64,000 nt of DNA from Nilaparvata lugens (lineage: Eukaryota; Arthropoda; Insecta; Hemiptera; Delphacidae): NCBI RefSeq assembly GCF_014356525.2, contig NC_052508.1:56554497-56618496 (forward strand), read 5' to 3'. Positions 12,420-24,284 of the stretch are shown here, piece by piece. How positions within the stretch are numbered: position 1 is the stretch's first letter; each line of letters opens with the position of its first letter. The translations under genes and the position numbers were made by a program. Under the pieces are notes generated by a model. The model was not told where the DNA came from, searched no databases, and saw only the letters and a list, made by a program, of their open reading frames with translations.

Positions 12420-12696
12420 ATTTAATCATTCATAATTACTCAATTCACAGGAAAGTACCACAGGCTTACGTCCAAAACGGTACAATTCTAATTTTTACAA
12501 CAGTCCAAAAGTAGCTAGGTTATGTGTCACTTCAACATTATTTATTTAATTATTTATAATTATAAACATTATAATCTAATGATAAATTCGACTTAATCTG
12601 ACATTTCTCAACTGATGGGTTAAATGGAAGAGAGGGCTTCTATTGCCTCAATTTCGCCCACATCACTTTTATTGTAAAGTGTAAATAAAAGTCATT

Positions 12697-12765
<69 letters not shown>
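12420..12765 (+). repeat. LINE 3'-end fragment with TATC microsatellite tail
   Basis: The block around 12450-12540 (GGAAAGTACCACAGGCTTA and TAGCTAGGTTATGTGTCAC) recurs at 52035-52140. It is followed by TTGTAAAGTGTAAATAAAAG and a (TATC)n tract at about 12697-12765. A short tandem-repeat tail is typical of some LINE families and is also seen on the LINE ending at 43011. Confidence 0.5.
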
Positions 12766-13020
12766 GATTTCTTTATTCAATTTAATCAACAGCAGATGTA
12801 GAAAAAGAGAACAAAAATAAGAATGTTGAAGGTGACTAGATGAAACATGAAACTAGAAGAAAATACATCTATTTAGTGCAACTTTGCTTCTCTCAAACAG
12901 TTTTACAATCCATGAATTTTGAATAGCTATATCACTTTCACTATAAATAAATTCATTCTTCAGTAATCTATCGAACATAATTGAAAACAGAATGTGAATT
13001 ATATTAGTCATGTCACCTAC

Positions 13021-13136
13021 TTGTTTTGCTTTGGCAGAGCCATATTGTCTGCGATTAGAAGGCCACATTTCCGATACACTCTTCACAGTATACAAGTCCG
13101 CGTCTTCTAAACATTCGTCTGCCACCTCTTGCTTAA
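13021..13136 (-). CDS. Zinc-finger gene, candidate second exon
   Basis: Begins after TTTATGTTTGCAG and is entered in phase 1: with the final G of the exon at 14548-14683 it reads VKQEVADECLEDADLYTVKS and ends SAKAKQ. Two donors are possible: CAA|GTAGGT (used here; phase 0, which fits the small cassette exons at 11.3-11.9 kb) or four bases later at G|GTGACA (phase 1, which fits the finger exon directly). The VKQE opening repeats the motif of the first exon. No known domain is recognised. Confidence 0.5.
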
Positions 13137-13605
13137 CTGCAAACATAAAAGAGCAATTCATTACACGTTCAAGTCTAGATTGTATTGCCGTATATTGAGA
13201 CACTAGACTCGGTCAGCTGTGGGACAAAAGGGGCGTGACACGGATATAAAATGAAATAATTAATTCTATATTTGGCGGAGTTGGGACTTTCAAGTCCTCT
13301 CTACCACTCATATCTGTGCGTAAACTAAATAATTCTGTCATCCTTCATGGAAAAAGAAGTGTCACTTGTGTAGAGCAAGTTGGGAGACCAGGAAAGAGGA
13401 AGAATTCATCCCCCAATCTTGGTATCCCAACGGTGGCGGAGCTGGCGACCTTCTTCTTCTTCTTCATTCGTAGGACCATTAGCCAGCCAGATGAGCTGGG
13501 TAGGTCATCACGTCAATATACAATTTCGCACAAAAGTTTTTGAGTACACTGTCACGTCAAAAAAAAAACATAATGGTATAGAATGGCTAAACACGGTGAT
13601 GGCCG

Positions 13606-14297
13606 CTAAATGTCAACTATAGTCTCCTGAAAAAATTCACTCAAGGAGTAGTATGGTCTGGCACACAGCCAGGACTTGAATCTCCTCTTAAACTCACTGT
13701 CACTCAAATGACGCACAGATGGAGGTAGCATATTAAACATTTCAATAGCGATATTCGGATAACAGTTTTGAGCCTTACTTAGCCTACATCGAGGAACATT
13801 GACTTCGAGAGCATTTCGAAGTGAGTAGGCACTCTGCAACCCCCTCAGATTTACTGTCAGATTGGTATTCCTAATACCAACCAGGGAAGCAAAGATAAAC
13901 TGGCTAAAAACTGTGAGAATCCCGAGTCTGGCGAAGAGTGGCCTACAGTGCTCCAGATGACCACTGGATGACAATATCCGAACTGCCTTCTTTTGCAGCA
14001 GAAGAACACTCTCACAGTGTGAAGAGTGTCCCCACAGCAGTATTGCATAGATAATGTGGCTATGGAACAGTGAATAATAGGCCATAATCAAATGCTCCTC
14101 AATTAGCAAGCACCTCAGTCTTCTCAACAGGTAGACCACACGAGACAATCTTTTGCATACAGCATCCACATGAGCACTCCAAGTCAACTTTGGATCGATG
14201 TTAAATCCCAGAAGCTTCACCGGTTCATTCAATGAATGATTGAAGTGGTTTCTCAGAGTGCACATGATATTTTGTGTCTTGCCGACGTTGAGCAACA
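13606..14297 (-). pseudogene. LINE fragment: C-terminal half of reverse transcriptase ORF
   Basis: The frame starts inside the reverse transcriptase after the catalytic motifs (LNVGKTQNIMCTL), runs through VKLLGFNIDPKLTWSAHV (motif E region), MAYYSLFHSHIIYAILLWGH and LLLQKKAVRIL, and ends in a CR1/Jockey-like C-terminus (RCRLSKAQNCYP...ARPYYSLSEF). It is 5'-truncated near 14297; the palm with the FADD motif is absent. About 229 codons remain open. It lies antisense-neutral (same strand) in the zinc-finger gene region, between two of its exons. Confidence 0.75.
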
Positions 14298-14547
14298 GAG
14301 AATACCTAAGTAAAACACCAGCGGGCTGCCCAAGTCTGGTGTCCCTAGTGTGATTAACGCAATAGAACTAATGCCCTCAGAGTCGCTCGGACACTTGGTG
14401 TCCCAGCCTAGTTTACTTAGTGAGAGGTTGAGACACAAGAAGCTAGTGAACAAAATATTATATAGTATATTCGAGGATGCATTTAAAGTAAAGTATAATG
14501 AAAATTGATACTGGTGATACAGTAGATGGTAATAAAACCAATCTCAC

Positions 14548-14683
14548 CATGCTCCTCTTGGGAAGAACTTGTTTTACGTTGTTGGGCATCATTATCATCA
14601 TTGATCGGACACCATGCAGTTTTGCACTCTGGTGATGGTTCTATGCTGCTGTTCACTTCCTGCTTAACAACAGCTGTCGCCAT
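14548..14683 (-). CDS. Zinc-finger gene, candidate first coding exon
   Basis: A 45-codon exon, ATG GCG ACA directly after ATATTGCAG, ending CAT G|GTGAGA in phase 1. The peptide starts MATAVVKQEVNSSIEPSPEC and ends SSSQEEH. It is clearly a duplicate of the exon at 9254-9419 (same acceptor and start context, same V.QE motif, same end phase). It can splice to 13021-13136 in phase 1, giving a continuous frame of about 795 residues through all candidate exons; it can also splice straight to the finger exon. No transcript evidence is available to choose. Confidence 0.6.
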
Positions 14684-14811
14684 CTGCAATATCCACATTT
14701 ACAATCAATTAACATTTAAAATTGTTAAATAACCGAAAACCATTAAAACTGTTTGCAAGCCTACTTGCAATGGTTCACAATAAAATAAGAAAATGATAAT
14801 TTTCTTAGTGC

Positions 14812-14962
14812 CGATTGAACAAAAGCTGATTAAATATTAATCTTGTTTAATTCCACGAGAACCAATCAGAGAAGCCGTCTTATCAAAAAGGCTTTATCTG
14901 ATTGGTTCTCGTGAAATTAATCACGGTTAAAATTTAACCGGATTTTGTGCAACCGGGCCTTA
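14812..14962. mobile_element. Short palindromic MITE (ACCAATCAGAGAAG family)
   Basis: Contains CCACGAGAACCAATCAGAGA and its inverted partner CTGATTGGTTCTCGTG about 30 bases apart, flanked outside by AATTTAACCGG...AACCGGGC. Related copies are at 53420-53562 and 58814-58970. Confidence 0.65.
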
Positions 14963-15339
14963 GTATTTTATCTATTTGCAGGCACAGCTGAAAGTGGATT
15001 GATCACGTTATCAGTAATCGTACGTTGAAGGTGTAGAACTATATCATGAATTAATTGTAAATTCTAAATGTATTTCCTTGCCTAGATAAAAAGGATGATC
15101 TATTTTAGGATGTTAATTGAGATGTGTGCTGGATTGAAAAGTAATGATGATGATGTGGAAATTTTGACAATTTATTGTGTACTATACGTACAGTACTGAA
15201 CATTCAATTTAATGTCATCAAATGTTCTTTAGTGCATAGTTTAAGGCGAATAGTTGAAGAGGTTAAATCTCACGCTGAGCTGTAATGCCGAAAGAAGAAG
15301 AAATGTTCTTTAATGCATCAATATCAATTACGGAACCAC

Positions 15340-15612
15340 GGTTCCTCTCTAATGTTTGCGGATGATACATCTCTACTCTCTACTACCGTCGGGTGCTGCG
15401 CTTGAGTGGGGTTTGGAGGAGTCTGCTTAGTGTTCCTGGCTAATCAGTTCGAGCTGAATGAGGACAAGAACAAAGGACCATCTGTAGTTTGTCACAAGAA
15501 CTCTTGACCCTCAGAATCCAGTGAAGGTGCTGGGTTTTTTCTTAGGCTGCAAACTCAACTGGAACAGTCATATACAACAGGTAACTAGCCAAATCTCCTA
15601 CATTTGCTTCCT
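15340..15612 (+). pseudogene. Decayed LINE reverse transcriptase, left part
   Basis: Reads MFADDTSLLST (catalytic FADD motif) at about 15356 and, after frame changes, VKVLGFFLGCKLNWNSHIQQ (motif E region) ending YICFLLLK. It is interrupted at about 15612 by an antisense LINE; its continuation is at 16075. Confidence 0.6.
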
Positions 15613-16074
15613 GCTGCTCAAGATTCAGTAATTCAGTAAGTTCAGTCCATGACCGGCAGTCGCCAGACAGACTTCGTCAAAATATAAAACGATTAATACA
15701 CAAATAACTAGAGATGGCTGCAGATTGGTCGTTCCATGTGGCTCTGTAGATGGACTGCAATACTAAATCATGAAACAATCTAAAACTGGTCCACAAGTCC
15801 ACTGGTCTCATCATCTCTCAGTGAATACAGAGGGTAGTTGATTAGTTTTTCACGTACCAGCCTACAAAACTTCCCATACTCCATCTCACAAACACAAATC
15901 GGCAGTCTGTTATAAACTTTTAGCATCCATAAAGGGTAGCATTCATGAGCTTTTGATAGTCTGGAGTAGGGCAGGTCAATGTTGCCCCGACTCCTGGTAT
16001 TGTGGTGGTGCAGCTGGCCCCTCTCCTGGTAGGCATGAACCTCACTCCTTAGGAGCCGTAGGGAGCTATACATG
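15613..16074 (-). pseudogene. Antisense LINE 3' end nested in another LINE
   Basis: A minus-strand open stretch (15780-16073) encodes a LINE C-terminus (HHHNTRSRGNIDLPYSRLSK...YPLYSLRDDE). It sits exactly between two halves of a plus-strand reverse-transcriptase fragment, so it inserted there after the first element. It is 5'-truncated; the 3' part (15613-15779) is non-coding. Confidence 0.6.
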
Positions 16075-16545
16075 TATGAGGGGCTTGGTGATGGAGAGGT
16101 ATCTGCTAATGATGTATCACGCTCTCTTCCATTACCACATCAACTATGGATTGCTTCTGTACGGTCACTCGGCATGGGCTGCTGATGTCCTGAGGAAGCA
16201 AAAGAGGGCAGCGAAAATCATAACATACTGCAAGCCCATCTTTGTTTACTTGGTGTAATCGGTCATCAGCCATTATCTTCCTTTGTGTATGTAAGAGGAT
16301 ACAAAATATTCTGGCTGTCCGTAGTTACATTCACTACCACAACACCAGGCATCGTGAGCTGTTGGATGCCCTCAGGAAACGCCTCCACCGATCACATAGG
16401 TGAAAGGATTTTTCCTAGTGTCAAGCAGTCTTGAAGAGAACAGTCAGGAAGCAGTTTTGTAACAAGGCATATATTTGAATTGTGATAGTCTTTTCTCTAT
16501 GTCATGACACTGTCAGTCTAGGCTAAAGTCTAGTTATAGGACCGA
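16075..16545 (+). pseudogene. Decayed LINE reverse transcriptase, right part
   Basis: Continues the element of 15340-15612: LVMERYLLMMYHALFHYHIN...YGLLLYGHSAWAADVL..KQKRAAKIIT, then a decayed C-terminus with [15 protein letters not shown] near 16340. It has several frame changes and stops. Confidence 0.6.
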
Positions 16546-16559
16546 CTAAAAAGTCTTAA

Positions 16560-19500
16560 AAGAAAACAATATTAAAACATTCTGGCTTTAGCAATATTTA
16601 CTAACATCTGTTTTAAAATTTGTAAGGTTATGACAAGTTGAGTTTTCTATTCTACAAAGAAAGTTAGTTAAATGGGAAGTTAATAACTTACCGTACTTTA
16701 TTATAAATTGGTACTAAAATATGTGGAAAATTTATTTCTAAGTAATAAAATACTGCAAAAATATATCAAAAAAGATTATAAATAGATTGCAAATACCCCA
16801 ATTTTTTATGACATTTCTTCTTCTTTCATTTTCTCCCCTCTGACGTGTGACGTGACGTCCGTCCGAGCACTGGTCCGAGTTCCGAGTCGGAGATCCGACC
16901 ACAGTGATCCGACGTCCGACTTTCTACTTGAATGTTGTCCCTGATGAAAATTATTTGAAATAATTGCACACTTCTTGTGCTCTGAAAAAATCTCTCAAAT
17001 TCGAGTGATTATAATTTTTCATAATTGCATTATTCCTTTGTTGATACATTTTCAAAGATGCTATTTTTCTCTTACGCTATAGGAAAGTCATAGTTGGTAA
17101 CACTGCATTACGATAACATGATTTAGAGGTTAGGTTATGTTCATATTTTTATTAGTAGACTACTTCGGCTACGACATCAAATAAATAATCAGCAACAGTT
17201 TTTTACTGTATTTTTGTTGTGATTACGATATTTTTTCAAGGTAAGATACTTAAGTTTTCCCTATTAAATGAGTTTATGGGTTTATATAAATTTGTTTTCC
17301 TACTAAGACATTTACAAAATCACCAAAGCCAATGTTTGTCGTGGTTTGAATTTATAATAATCGACGGAAATAATTATTGGTTTTTACCATTGACAGTAAT
17401 AATTCCATTATTACTGTTCTTTACATTCTTGTGTTTAGAAATAGCCTCAACAAATAATTCTTATACTGGTTAGGTTTTATATTTACTGCACTGTATTTAA
17501 TGCCTTTCTTCAAATTAAAGAAAAAAATACTATACAATTAATAGGTGCAAGTGTTTTGACAAGTTTTAGTTTGAGACAGTATGATTATCCTATTCTATTT
17601 ACAGAAACTCCTGTATTTATAATAGTAATATTTGTTTATGGGTAACTCTTTATGGTGGATTTCTAAAACGGCTCTAACAATTTTTATAAAATATAGAAAG
17701 TTTGTGGAACAAAAATTCATTTGAAACAAATTTTATGTCTGGGATAACTTGCTAAATAAAAGGATCATGTTTACGAATAATTTGTTCTTAGACTAGCTGC
17801 TGTTTAATCAGATTTATATTTTCTAAATTAAATGGAAGAGAATAAGTGCAAGTCTAACTTATAAGGTAAAATAAAAAGCTGTCTATGTCATACTCGACAA
17901 CCATGGACGTTCTACCAGTCGCGCGATTTTGTTGGAAAAATATTTACCCCACCAATAATGTCAACAAAAGTCTGTATACTTATAAGTTAGAAGTTTTGAT
18001 CCATAAAAAACACAAAACGTAACATATCAAGTATTACGAATATATGGTAGTTGTGGACTGAGTGTTTGCAATTTTATAAGAGTAGTGGGGCATGATCTAT
18101 ATGAGTCAATGAGATTGCATGTTTGCGCCACGAGATGATGTGTCAAAAAGTGTTATCACACTTTTGGGGAGGGAGTCAAAGTCAATTATTGAAATTATCT
18201 TTTTTGTATCTGTAGGTCTGTAATAGCAATCGGGGAATAACTACCTTAATACAATACACATCCGTTTGAAGACTAACTTTGTAAACCAACTAACTATTCC
18301 AACTAAGTCCTAACTCCGCCTAATAAAGATTTTTTTTTCATTAATATTATTCGTAAATTGAATAAACATTCCGCTCTATTAAGGTTAGTATTTATGAAGC
18401 TAATACAGTCGGGTAACTTTTAGCTGTCGAACGCCGAGTAACCAGCTTCTGGAATAGTTCTGATTTGTTAATATTGGACGATCATAGCGAATACCTACTT
18501 TTGACTTGAGGCTCAAGTGGTTGTCCTTTTGTGGGGTTGTTTGCATGTTCGACGATTAGTTTCGAATGCTTTCATCAATCAACTTCAAATTTGTAATACA
18601 TATGTTTTGAACTATTGTAGGCTACAGATTGAGTTCGGTGGCCATACAAATTGACTCATAATTCATTTACGGTATTTTTTTTTTTTTGAGGATATAAAAG
18701 GATAACATCAGAAGTCCTTGAGATGAAAATTGTAGTAATTTATCATTACAGATCACAAATCCGCTGTCAGCTGGATTATTAATTGCATGCTTAAATTATT
18801 ATCATTCACTTTTCTCCACGGTACTACTGCAATATTATTTAGATTAAAATCCTCATGTATTAATGTTGTTAATCAATAAAATATAAATACGTTTACTTGA
18901 GGATTTTTTTCTTATTTCAATTAATAACTCTTGACTCTCTACTGCTTTCAAAAGAGCAGCTGACAAAATATCAGCGGCATTTTGGGTGAGTTCTTCAGGC
19001 CGGGCGCCCACTGCTTATTTAATGGGCATCCATAGCGTTTTTGACTAAGAATATTCTTGAGAATCGTTTAAAAACTTGTGTAGTCTGAGCTGTTTACAAA
19101 TTCATGTTATTGATGTAGCATAATATGTCATCTATCTAGACGGAAATAATCTTTTTGGCTGAGGATGATGCCCATATGAGCTTCAGGCTTGTGCATGGGT
19201 GATTTAGCTGATGATATTTATATATATTATATTCGTATGGTCAGGTAAGAAACATAGTACTATCCTCACTAGAAAAGAGTGGTCAAGAAAAATTAAAATT
19301 ATATGCTTGCCAGTTGAATAGCTTTAATGAAGCCCTCAACATTAATTTTAAGGATTTGTAAGTTATTTTTAAAGATAATTCTGTTATTTACAATATTTTT
19401 TGTTCTGAAAAGAACAGTTTTTCCCCCTATGATGGAGGTACCTCCTTTTGAGGTCTAGTCACCTCAGATGTGGTTTCGACATTGACTCGCCACGTAGTGA

Positions 19501-19583
19501 TCGTTTAGTTCTCTCCGCTAAATAAAACTTCAAGAGTAGTTCTGTATCGTTTAGTTGCGGAGATATCCAGGGAGCACGTGAGA
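16560..19583. other. Intergenic, no supported gene
   Basis: AT-rich. A GC-richer patch at 16835-16925 carries repeated TCCGA/CGTCCGAC motifs. Short frames such as 17219-17473 are hydrophobic and low in complexity, and I do not support them as genes. No RNA gene recognised. Confidence 0.4.
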
Positions 19584-20361
19584 TTAAGGCTGTGCAAAGG
19601 ATGAAAATAAACTTTATACTGGTGATATTTTTCAAAGTTTTTTTATTTTAATATCATCAATTTATCAAAAAGTTTTCTCAGGAAAACATTTTTTTTCCGA
19701 TCATTACTTTTTGAGATATAGGCGTCTAAAGTTTATATTTTTGGGACAGAAAATTTCAAGTTCGGTAAGAGATGAATCCATGAGATTTAGAGAATAGATT
19801 CTTCATGGTATTGTTGATATAATGAAACAATTTTTTTTAAATATCAATTTTTGAGAAAGTTATTCAATTTACTGAAAATTACCAAAAATAATTCAACTAA
19901 AAGTTATTTTTGGTCATTTTTGCTAAATTGAATAACTTTCTCAAAAATTGATATATTTAGAAAATTTTTGTTTAATAGATCAACAATACCATGAAGAACT
20001 AAAAGTTATTCTTGCTAAATTGAATAACTTTATCAAAAATTGATATTTTCAGAAAATTTTTGTTTTGATATTTTCAGAAAATTTTTGTTTTGATATTTTC
20101 AGAAAATTTTTGTTTTACTAGATCAACAATACCATGAAGAACCTATCCTCTGAATCTCATGGATTTATCTCTTACAAAATTTGAAATGTTCTGTCCCAAA
20201 AATTTAAACTTTAGGCGCTCATATCTCAAAAAGTAATGATCGGAAAAAAATGTTTTCCTGAGAAAACTTTTTCATTTTGATAGCTTTATAGTATACAAAT
20301 CGAAAAACTTTGAAAAATATCACCAATAGAAACTTTATTTTTAGCCTTTTCACAGCCTTAA
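19584..20361. mobile_element. Palindromic element, AGGCTGTGCAAAGG family, copy 1
   Basis: The ends are inverted repeats (AAGGCTGTGCAAAGG... and ...CACAGCCTTAA) and the arms stay complementary almost to the centre. Internal blocks such as AAATTTTTGTTT, TCAACAATACCATGAAGAA and AAAAGTAATGATCGGAAAAA recur. The centre has a 26-base unit (TGATATTTTCAGAAAATTTT...) repeated about three times at 20041-20118. Other copies: 28419-29251 and the LINE-split copy at 39997-46582. No coding capacity. Confidence 0.7.
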
Positions 20362-23320
20362 CTCAGGTGAATGTGATCACCCCCCCAAATTGATGATGAT
20401 GATTCAATTAATTTATTATGTGTCACAGGCTAAACAACAGTAAGCATTGACAGTAGTCATGTTCATTAAAAACCTGAAAATGATAACATTCATATATAAA
20501 GTTGAACTTGTTAAGTTCTTAAAATAGTGAAAATATAATTTAAGAACTAGTAAAATAATAATGTCAGTTACAGCCCAATCCTAAAAAGGAACAGTCATCA
20601 ATAATGAGAGATGAGTGGAGCTTTAGGTGGTTTCCGAATCACTAGGAAGCGTTTTTTTTTTTTTTAATTTGAATGGTATTCATAGCAGTTTAGCTATTGT
20701 GGTCACCCTTACAACGGGAGTAGCAGACGCATGAATCTTAACTGATCTTATCGATAGCTTATCAGCTTGACCTTGTTACTTACTTGGTACTTACGTGTTA
20801 CTTACTTACCTCGAAGCCAGTCGCTTCCCATTGTACTAGTAGTTTTCAATGACGTCATCTATTCAGTCAGCAATATTCCTCAAGAACTCACCACCGGTCA
20901 ATAATTTTCTACTATTTCTGATTCATCTCAATTGTTTCGTCATCATAATGATGTCATCAACTGATTATACTGTCGGAACCTTGAAGCTTACCTGACTAGT
21001 TGTGGCCTTGATTATTCTACAGTAATCTTATCAAAGCACACTGTAGTGTAAAGTTACGACTATATGTGAGAATATAACATTCCGAATTGTTCATCTTATA
21101 AGTTCATCGAAAAAAATAAATTGATGAAAAATACAGTTATTGATGTTCAGTGATGAGGATTGGTAAATACATAGTTACTATCAATGACAATACATACAAT
21201 GTGTTAATAATTGTCAGAAATCAATCAATTCTCCAGTTGTTGATTTTTCCCATCTCTTTTTTCAATTTTATAACTTACTAATTAAAAGTGAGAGACGAGT
21301 TTTTTATTTATTTAGTGTCGATTATCAGCGCTCTAACCTCTGATTTCCATTATTTAGAATAGTTTCGTTTTTCACATATGAACTGTTCAATTGTATTTTG
21401 AATCCTTCCATCGGATAAAGAGATTTTCCCCACAATATTGCCACCTGAATTCTATAATGTCTGTACTTTTCATCCTTGAAAAATCATTTTTACCTTTATT
21501 TTTCACGGTTGTAATGACTTTTTGATATGTTGATGTCAGTGGAATATAACATCTCAAACTGGGAAAAAGGTAATGGATTGATCCCTAAATTTTGTTCATT
21601 AGATGACACTTCTCTGTCACCGAAAATCCTGTGAAGCAGGATCAGGAAATTGAACCCCACTTCTTAATTTTTTGATAGAAATTGATTAATTGAAAATTTT
21701 TCAATAATAAACTGTTTTTACACTGTAAAATAAATGAGTCTTAATTTGCTTTAGAGTATCTATAGCATCTCAGAGGATTCTACAAAAATTAACCATTGTA
21801 CTTTTAAAGTGAAATATACAAAGTCGCTTAAAATCGACGAAACTTGATAAAAATTGATTAGCTTATCAGTTGAAAACGGATTTAGAGCCATTTTTTCACT
21901 CTAGACTGAGCTTTTTTTTCTGAGCATTTTTTAGACTGAGCATTTTTTCACTCTAGCTTGAGATCTGCTCTCGTTTTAACAGCAGTTGGTTAGTTAAATT
22001 TATCGCTGATCAGCTTCTAAGATAGTCAGCATTGATTAACTTATTGTTACTATTTCTTGACACTGATAAATTCTTCTTTTGCGAGTTGAATTCTTATTTC
22101 ATACGACCTACTTTGAATTACTCACTTATTCATTAGTTAATTACCATAAAGCTATGGTAAGCTAAGCTAAGCTAATCAGTGTAGTAGCAGCAGCATATCG
22201 ATGTTATAATAATTACAACAATCTTCAATTACGTATTAGAATATTTCTGTAGATGTAGGACAAATGATGTGTTCAAACTATGTCATTTAAAGCATGCACT
22301 GAGCTAGCTCTTATCTTTTTCATGTGATAATTTTAAATCGTGTTTTTACTCTATTTAGTCACTATCTTTCACTAATAGCTGAAAAACACAATTTCGCTCT
22401 TTCAATTTACTATTCAGAAGGCGTTCACTGTCAGAGTGATCTTACTCTAATTGCAATAAGCATGTGGTGAGCTTTGTAATGGTTTTAATTGTTAATTTCA
22501 AATAATAATTCCAACGCACAACATATATGTTTGTTAGGACATATGAAGCATAAAGGCATTATTCATAAACATTTAAATAATGCTCCAACTACTCATACAA
22601 CTTTTTTTATATCTATACTAATTTGTCATCTACTGCGTACATTTTGATGTTTTTATGATTTATAAATTAATATTTAACTATTTGTTTGTGTTTTCGTTGA
22701 AAAAACATTCGTTGTGTTCAAAGCTAAATAATTTCAAACTGTTTGAATGCTTATAAAAAGTTCAAAAACGTCAAACAAAGAAACAAATTATATGAATCTT
22801 ATTGGAAATTTCTTCTTCTCTCCAGTCATATACTTAGAAATAGATTTTGACATATAATTTCCTAGCTATTGACGTTTTTAAAAAATATCGAAATATTCAA
22901 GTTTTTAAATATCTTTATCGAAATATCGATTTTTAAAAAATATCTCGAAAACTAAGGTCGTTACAAGAAAATCTTACTGGACAATTTTTGTGGCAAATTT
23001 CATGTAAAACTATGTTCTTTGGCTGTTACACTTTTCGTGGGACACTGTATATTAATTGCAGTATTTTTAAACAAAAATCCAAATTTAAATATTTAAATCG
23101 TTTCGAAGAATCCTGATAATTTCTGAAAATTTCCCGGGCTGGCAAATAATTTTTGGATAGTATCTCTCATCTAGCTTTTCACCCTGTTGTCAATATTTGC
23201 AGTAGCAGAAGTCATCCGGGTGATTTACAGCATTCAATTTGGATTTTTGTTTGATAAGAATTATTCATTAATTAGCATTTGAACAAATGCAATTTCTTAT
23301 TAATTTTCATTTGTACCCTG
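20362..23320. other. Intergenic; a few repeats, no supported gene
   Basis: Holds a GAGCTTTAGGTGGTTTCCGAA repeat (about 20607, also near 63227), a repeat at about 22755-23050 that recurs at 48610-48850, and the 3' part of a SINE at 23135-23290. No coding frame supported. Confidence 0.4.
23135..23290 (+). repeat. SINE fragment (3' part)
   Basis: Begins CCCGGGCTGGCAAATAATTT and continues with CACCCTGTTGTCAATATTTGC, matching the 3' body of the tRNA-derived SINE at 47555-47826. The tRNA-like head is missing. Confidence 0.65.
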
Positions 23321-23941
23321 TATATTGATTACATTTATAGTAGGCTAAGTGATTTAATCTATAGTCGATGCCGTTCTATTCTAAATAGATAAGTCTTTTA
23401 CCGATATTGGAATATTATTTTTGCTGAGTGTTGTGCGAGGTTGGTCCAATGAGTGCTGTTATATTTGTTCAAATTTATAGTAGGCCTAGTTGATTTTATC
23501 TATTGTTGATGTAGTTGTAATGTGATCTATTCTTAATGTCTTACTGAGATTGAAATGTTATTTTACAGAGTGTTGTGCGAGGTTGACCCATTGAGTGCTG
23601 TTATATATTGGCTAGATTTATAGTAATTGATTTAATCAATTACCCTCTATCATTATTTTAACAGTAACTTATATTATTAATTCATAAGCCTAGCATTGTT
23701 TTAAGTTCTATATTATTAAGTCAAATTGATTTCAGGGTTTGTTTTATTATAATTTATGAAATTAAGTTTGAAATTAATAATGTATCATTTTTAAATGCTG
23801 ATATTTTTGGAGGAAATAAATTTGATTTGATTTTAATCTATTGTTGATGCAGTTGTGATCAATTGGCAATGTCGTTTACTGAGATTGGAATGCTATTTTA
23901 CAGTGTGTTGTACGAGTAGGTCTACTGAGGTGACCCAATGA
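23320..23941 (+). repeat. Three diverged repeats upstream of the transporter gene
   Basis: Blocks around GAGTGTTGTGCGAGGTTGGTCC (about 23425, 23570 and, more diverged, 23900) are each preceded by a TTACTGAGATTGGAAT-like segment and a TTTTACAG or similar sequence. The last copy ends about 75 bases before the ATG. They may be duplicated promoter or leader-exon sequence; the third TTTTACAG could be a splice acceptor for the 5'-UTR exon. Confidence 0.5.
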
Positions 23942-24015
23942 GGGGGGAAGCAGAAGCAGTCCTCAGATATGATCAGCAGAAGTGACTGTAGGTGACTCGA
24001 GGCGAGGCGAGGACA

Positions 24016-24228
24016 ATGGACAAGGAGCCTCTGCTACTAGTATCGAGCGATGCGGACGGTCGCAGCGGCCAGCCGCAGTCGCTGCCGCAGCCGCAGTCGC
24101 AACCGCAGGCGCCGCTGCACTCGCCCTTCAAGAAGCTGATGGCTGCACTCTTCTACGCCGTCTGCTCTCTGCTCATTACCATTGTCAACAAGAGTGTGCT
24201 CACCAGCTACCGGTTCCCTTCATTTCAG
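24016..24228 (+). CDS. frc: SLC35D-type nucleotide-sugar transporter, exon 1
   Basis: First coding exon (71 codons) of a multi-pass Golgi/ER nucleotide-sugar antiporter of the SLC35D group (UDP-GlcNAc/UDP-glucuronate type in relatives), needed in flies for glycosylation of Notch-pathway and proteoglycan targets. The start is the ATG after GGACA at 24016; no other ATG fits. A cytosolic Gln/Pro/Ser-rich N-terminus (residues about 17-36) precedes the first membrane helix (about 41-60), which contains ITIVNKSVLTSYRFPSF, matching the family's VNKxLLTTYGFPSF signature. The exon ends TTTCAG|GTGAGC in phase 0 and joins 31930. It is much more GC-rich than the flanking DNA. Confidence 0.9.
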
Positions 24229-24284
24229 GTGAGCATAAATACCCTACTCTATTTCAACCCCAATTTAATTCAATAATAATAGTA

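Noticed and set aside
12697..12765. CRISPR-like array
   Set aside because: It is a simple TATC microsatellite with no spacers.
17219..17473. 84-codon hydrophobic open frame
   Set aside because: Composition follows AT-rich DNA, no plausible start context, no partner exon, and no match to the four-helix protein at 49 kb.
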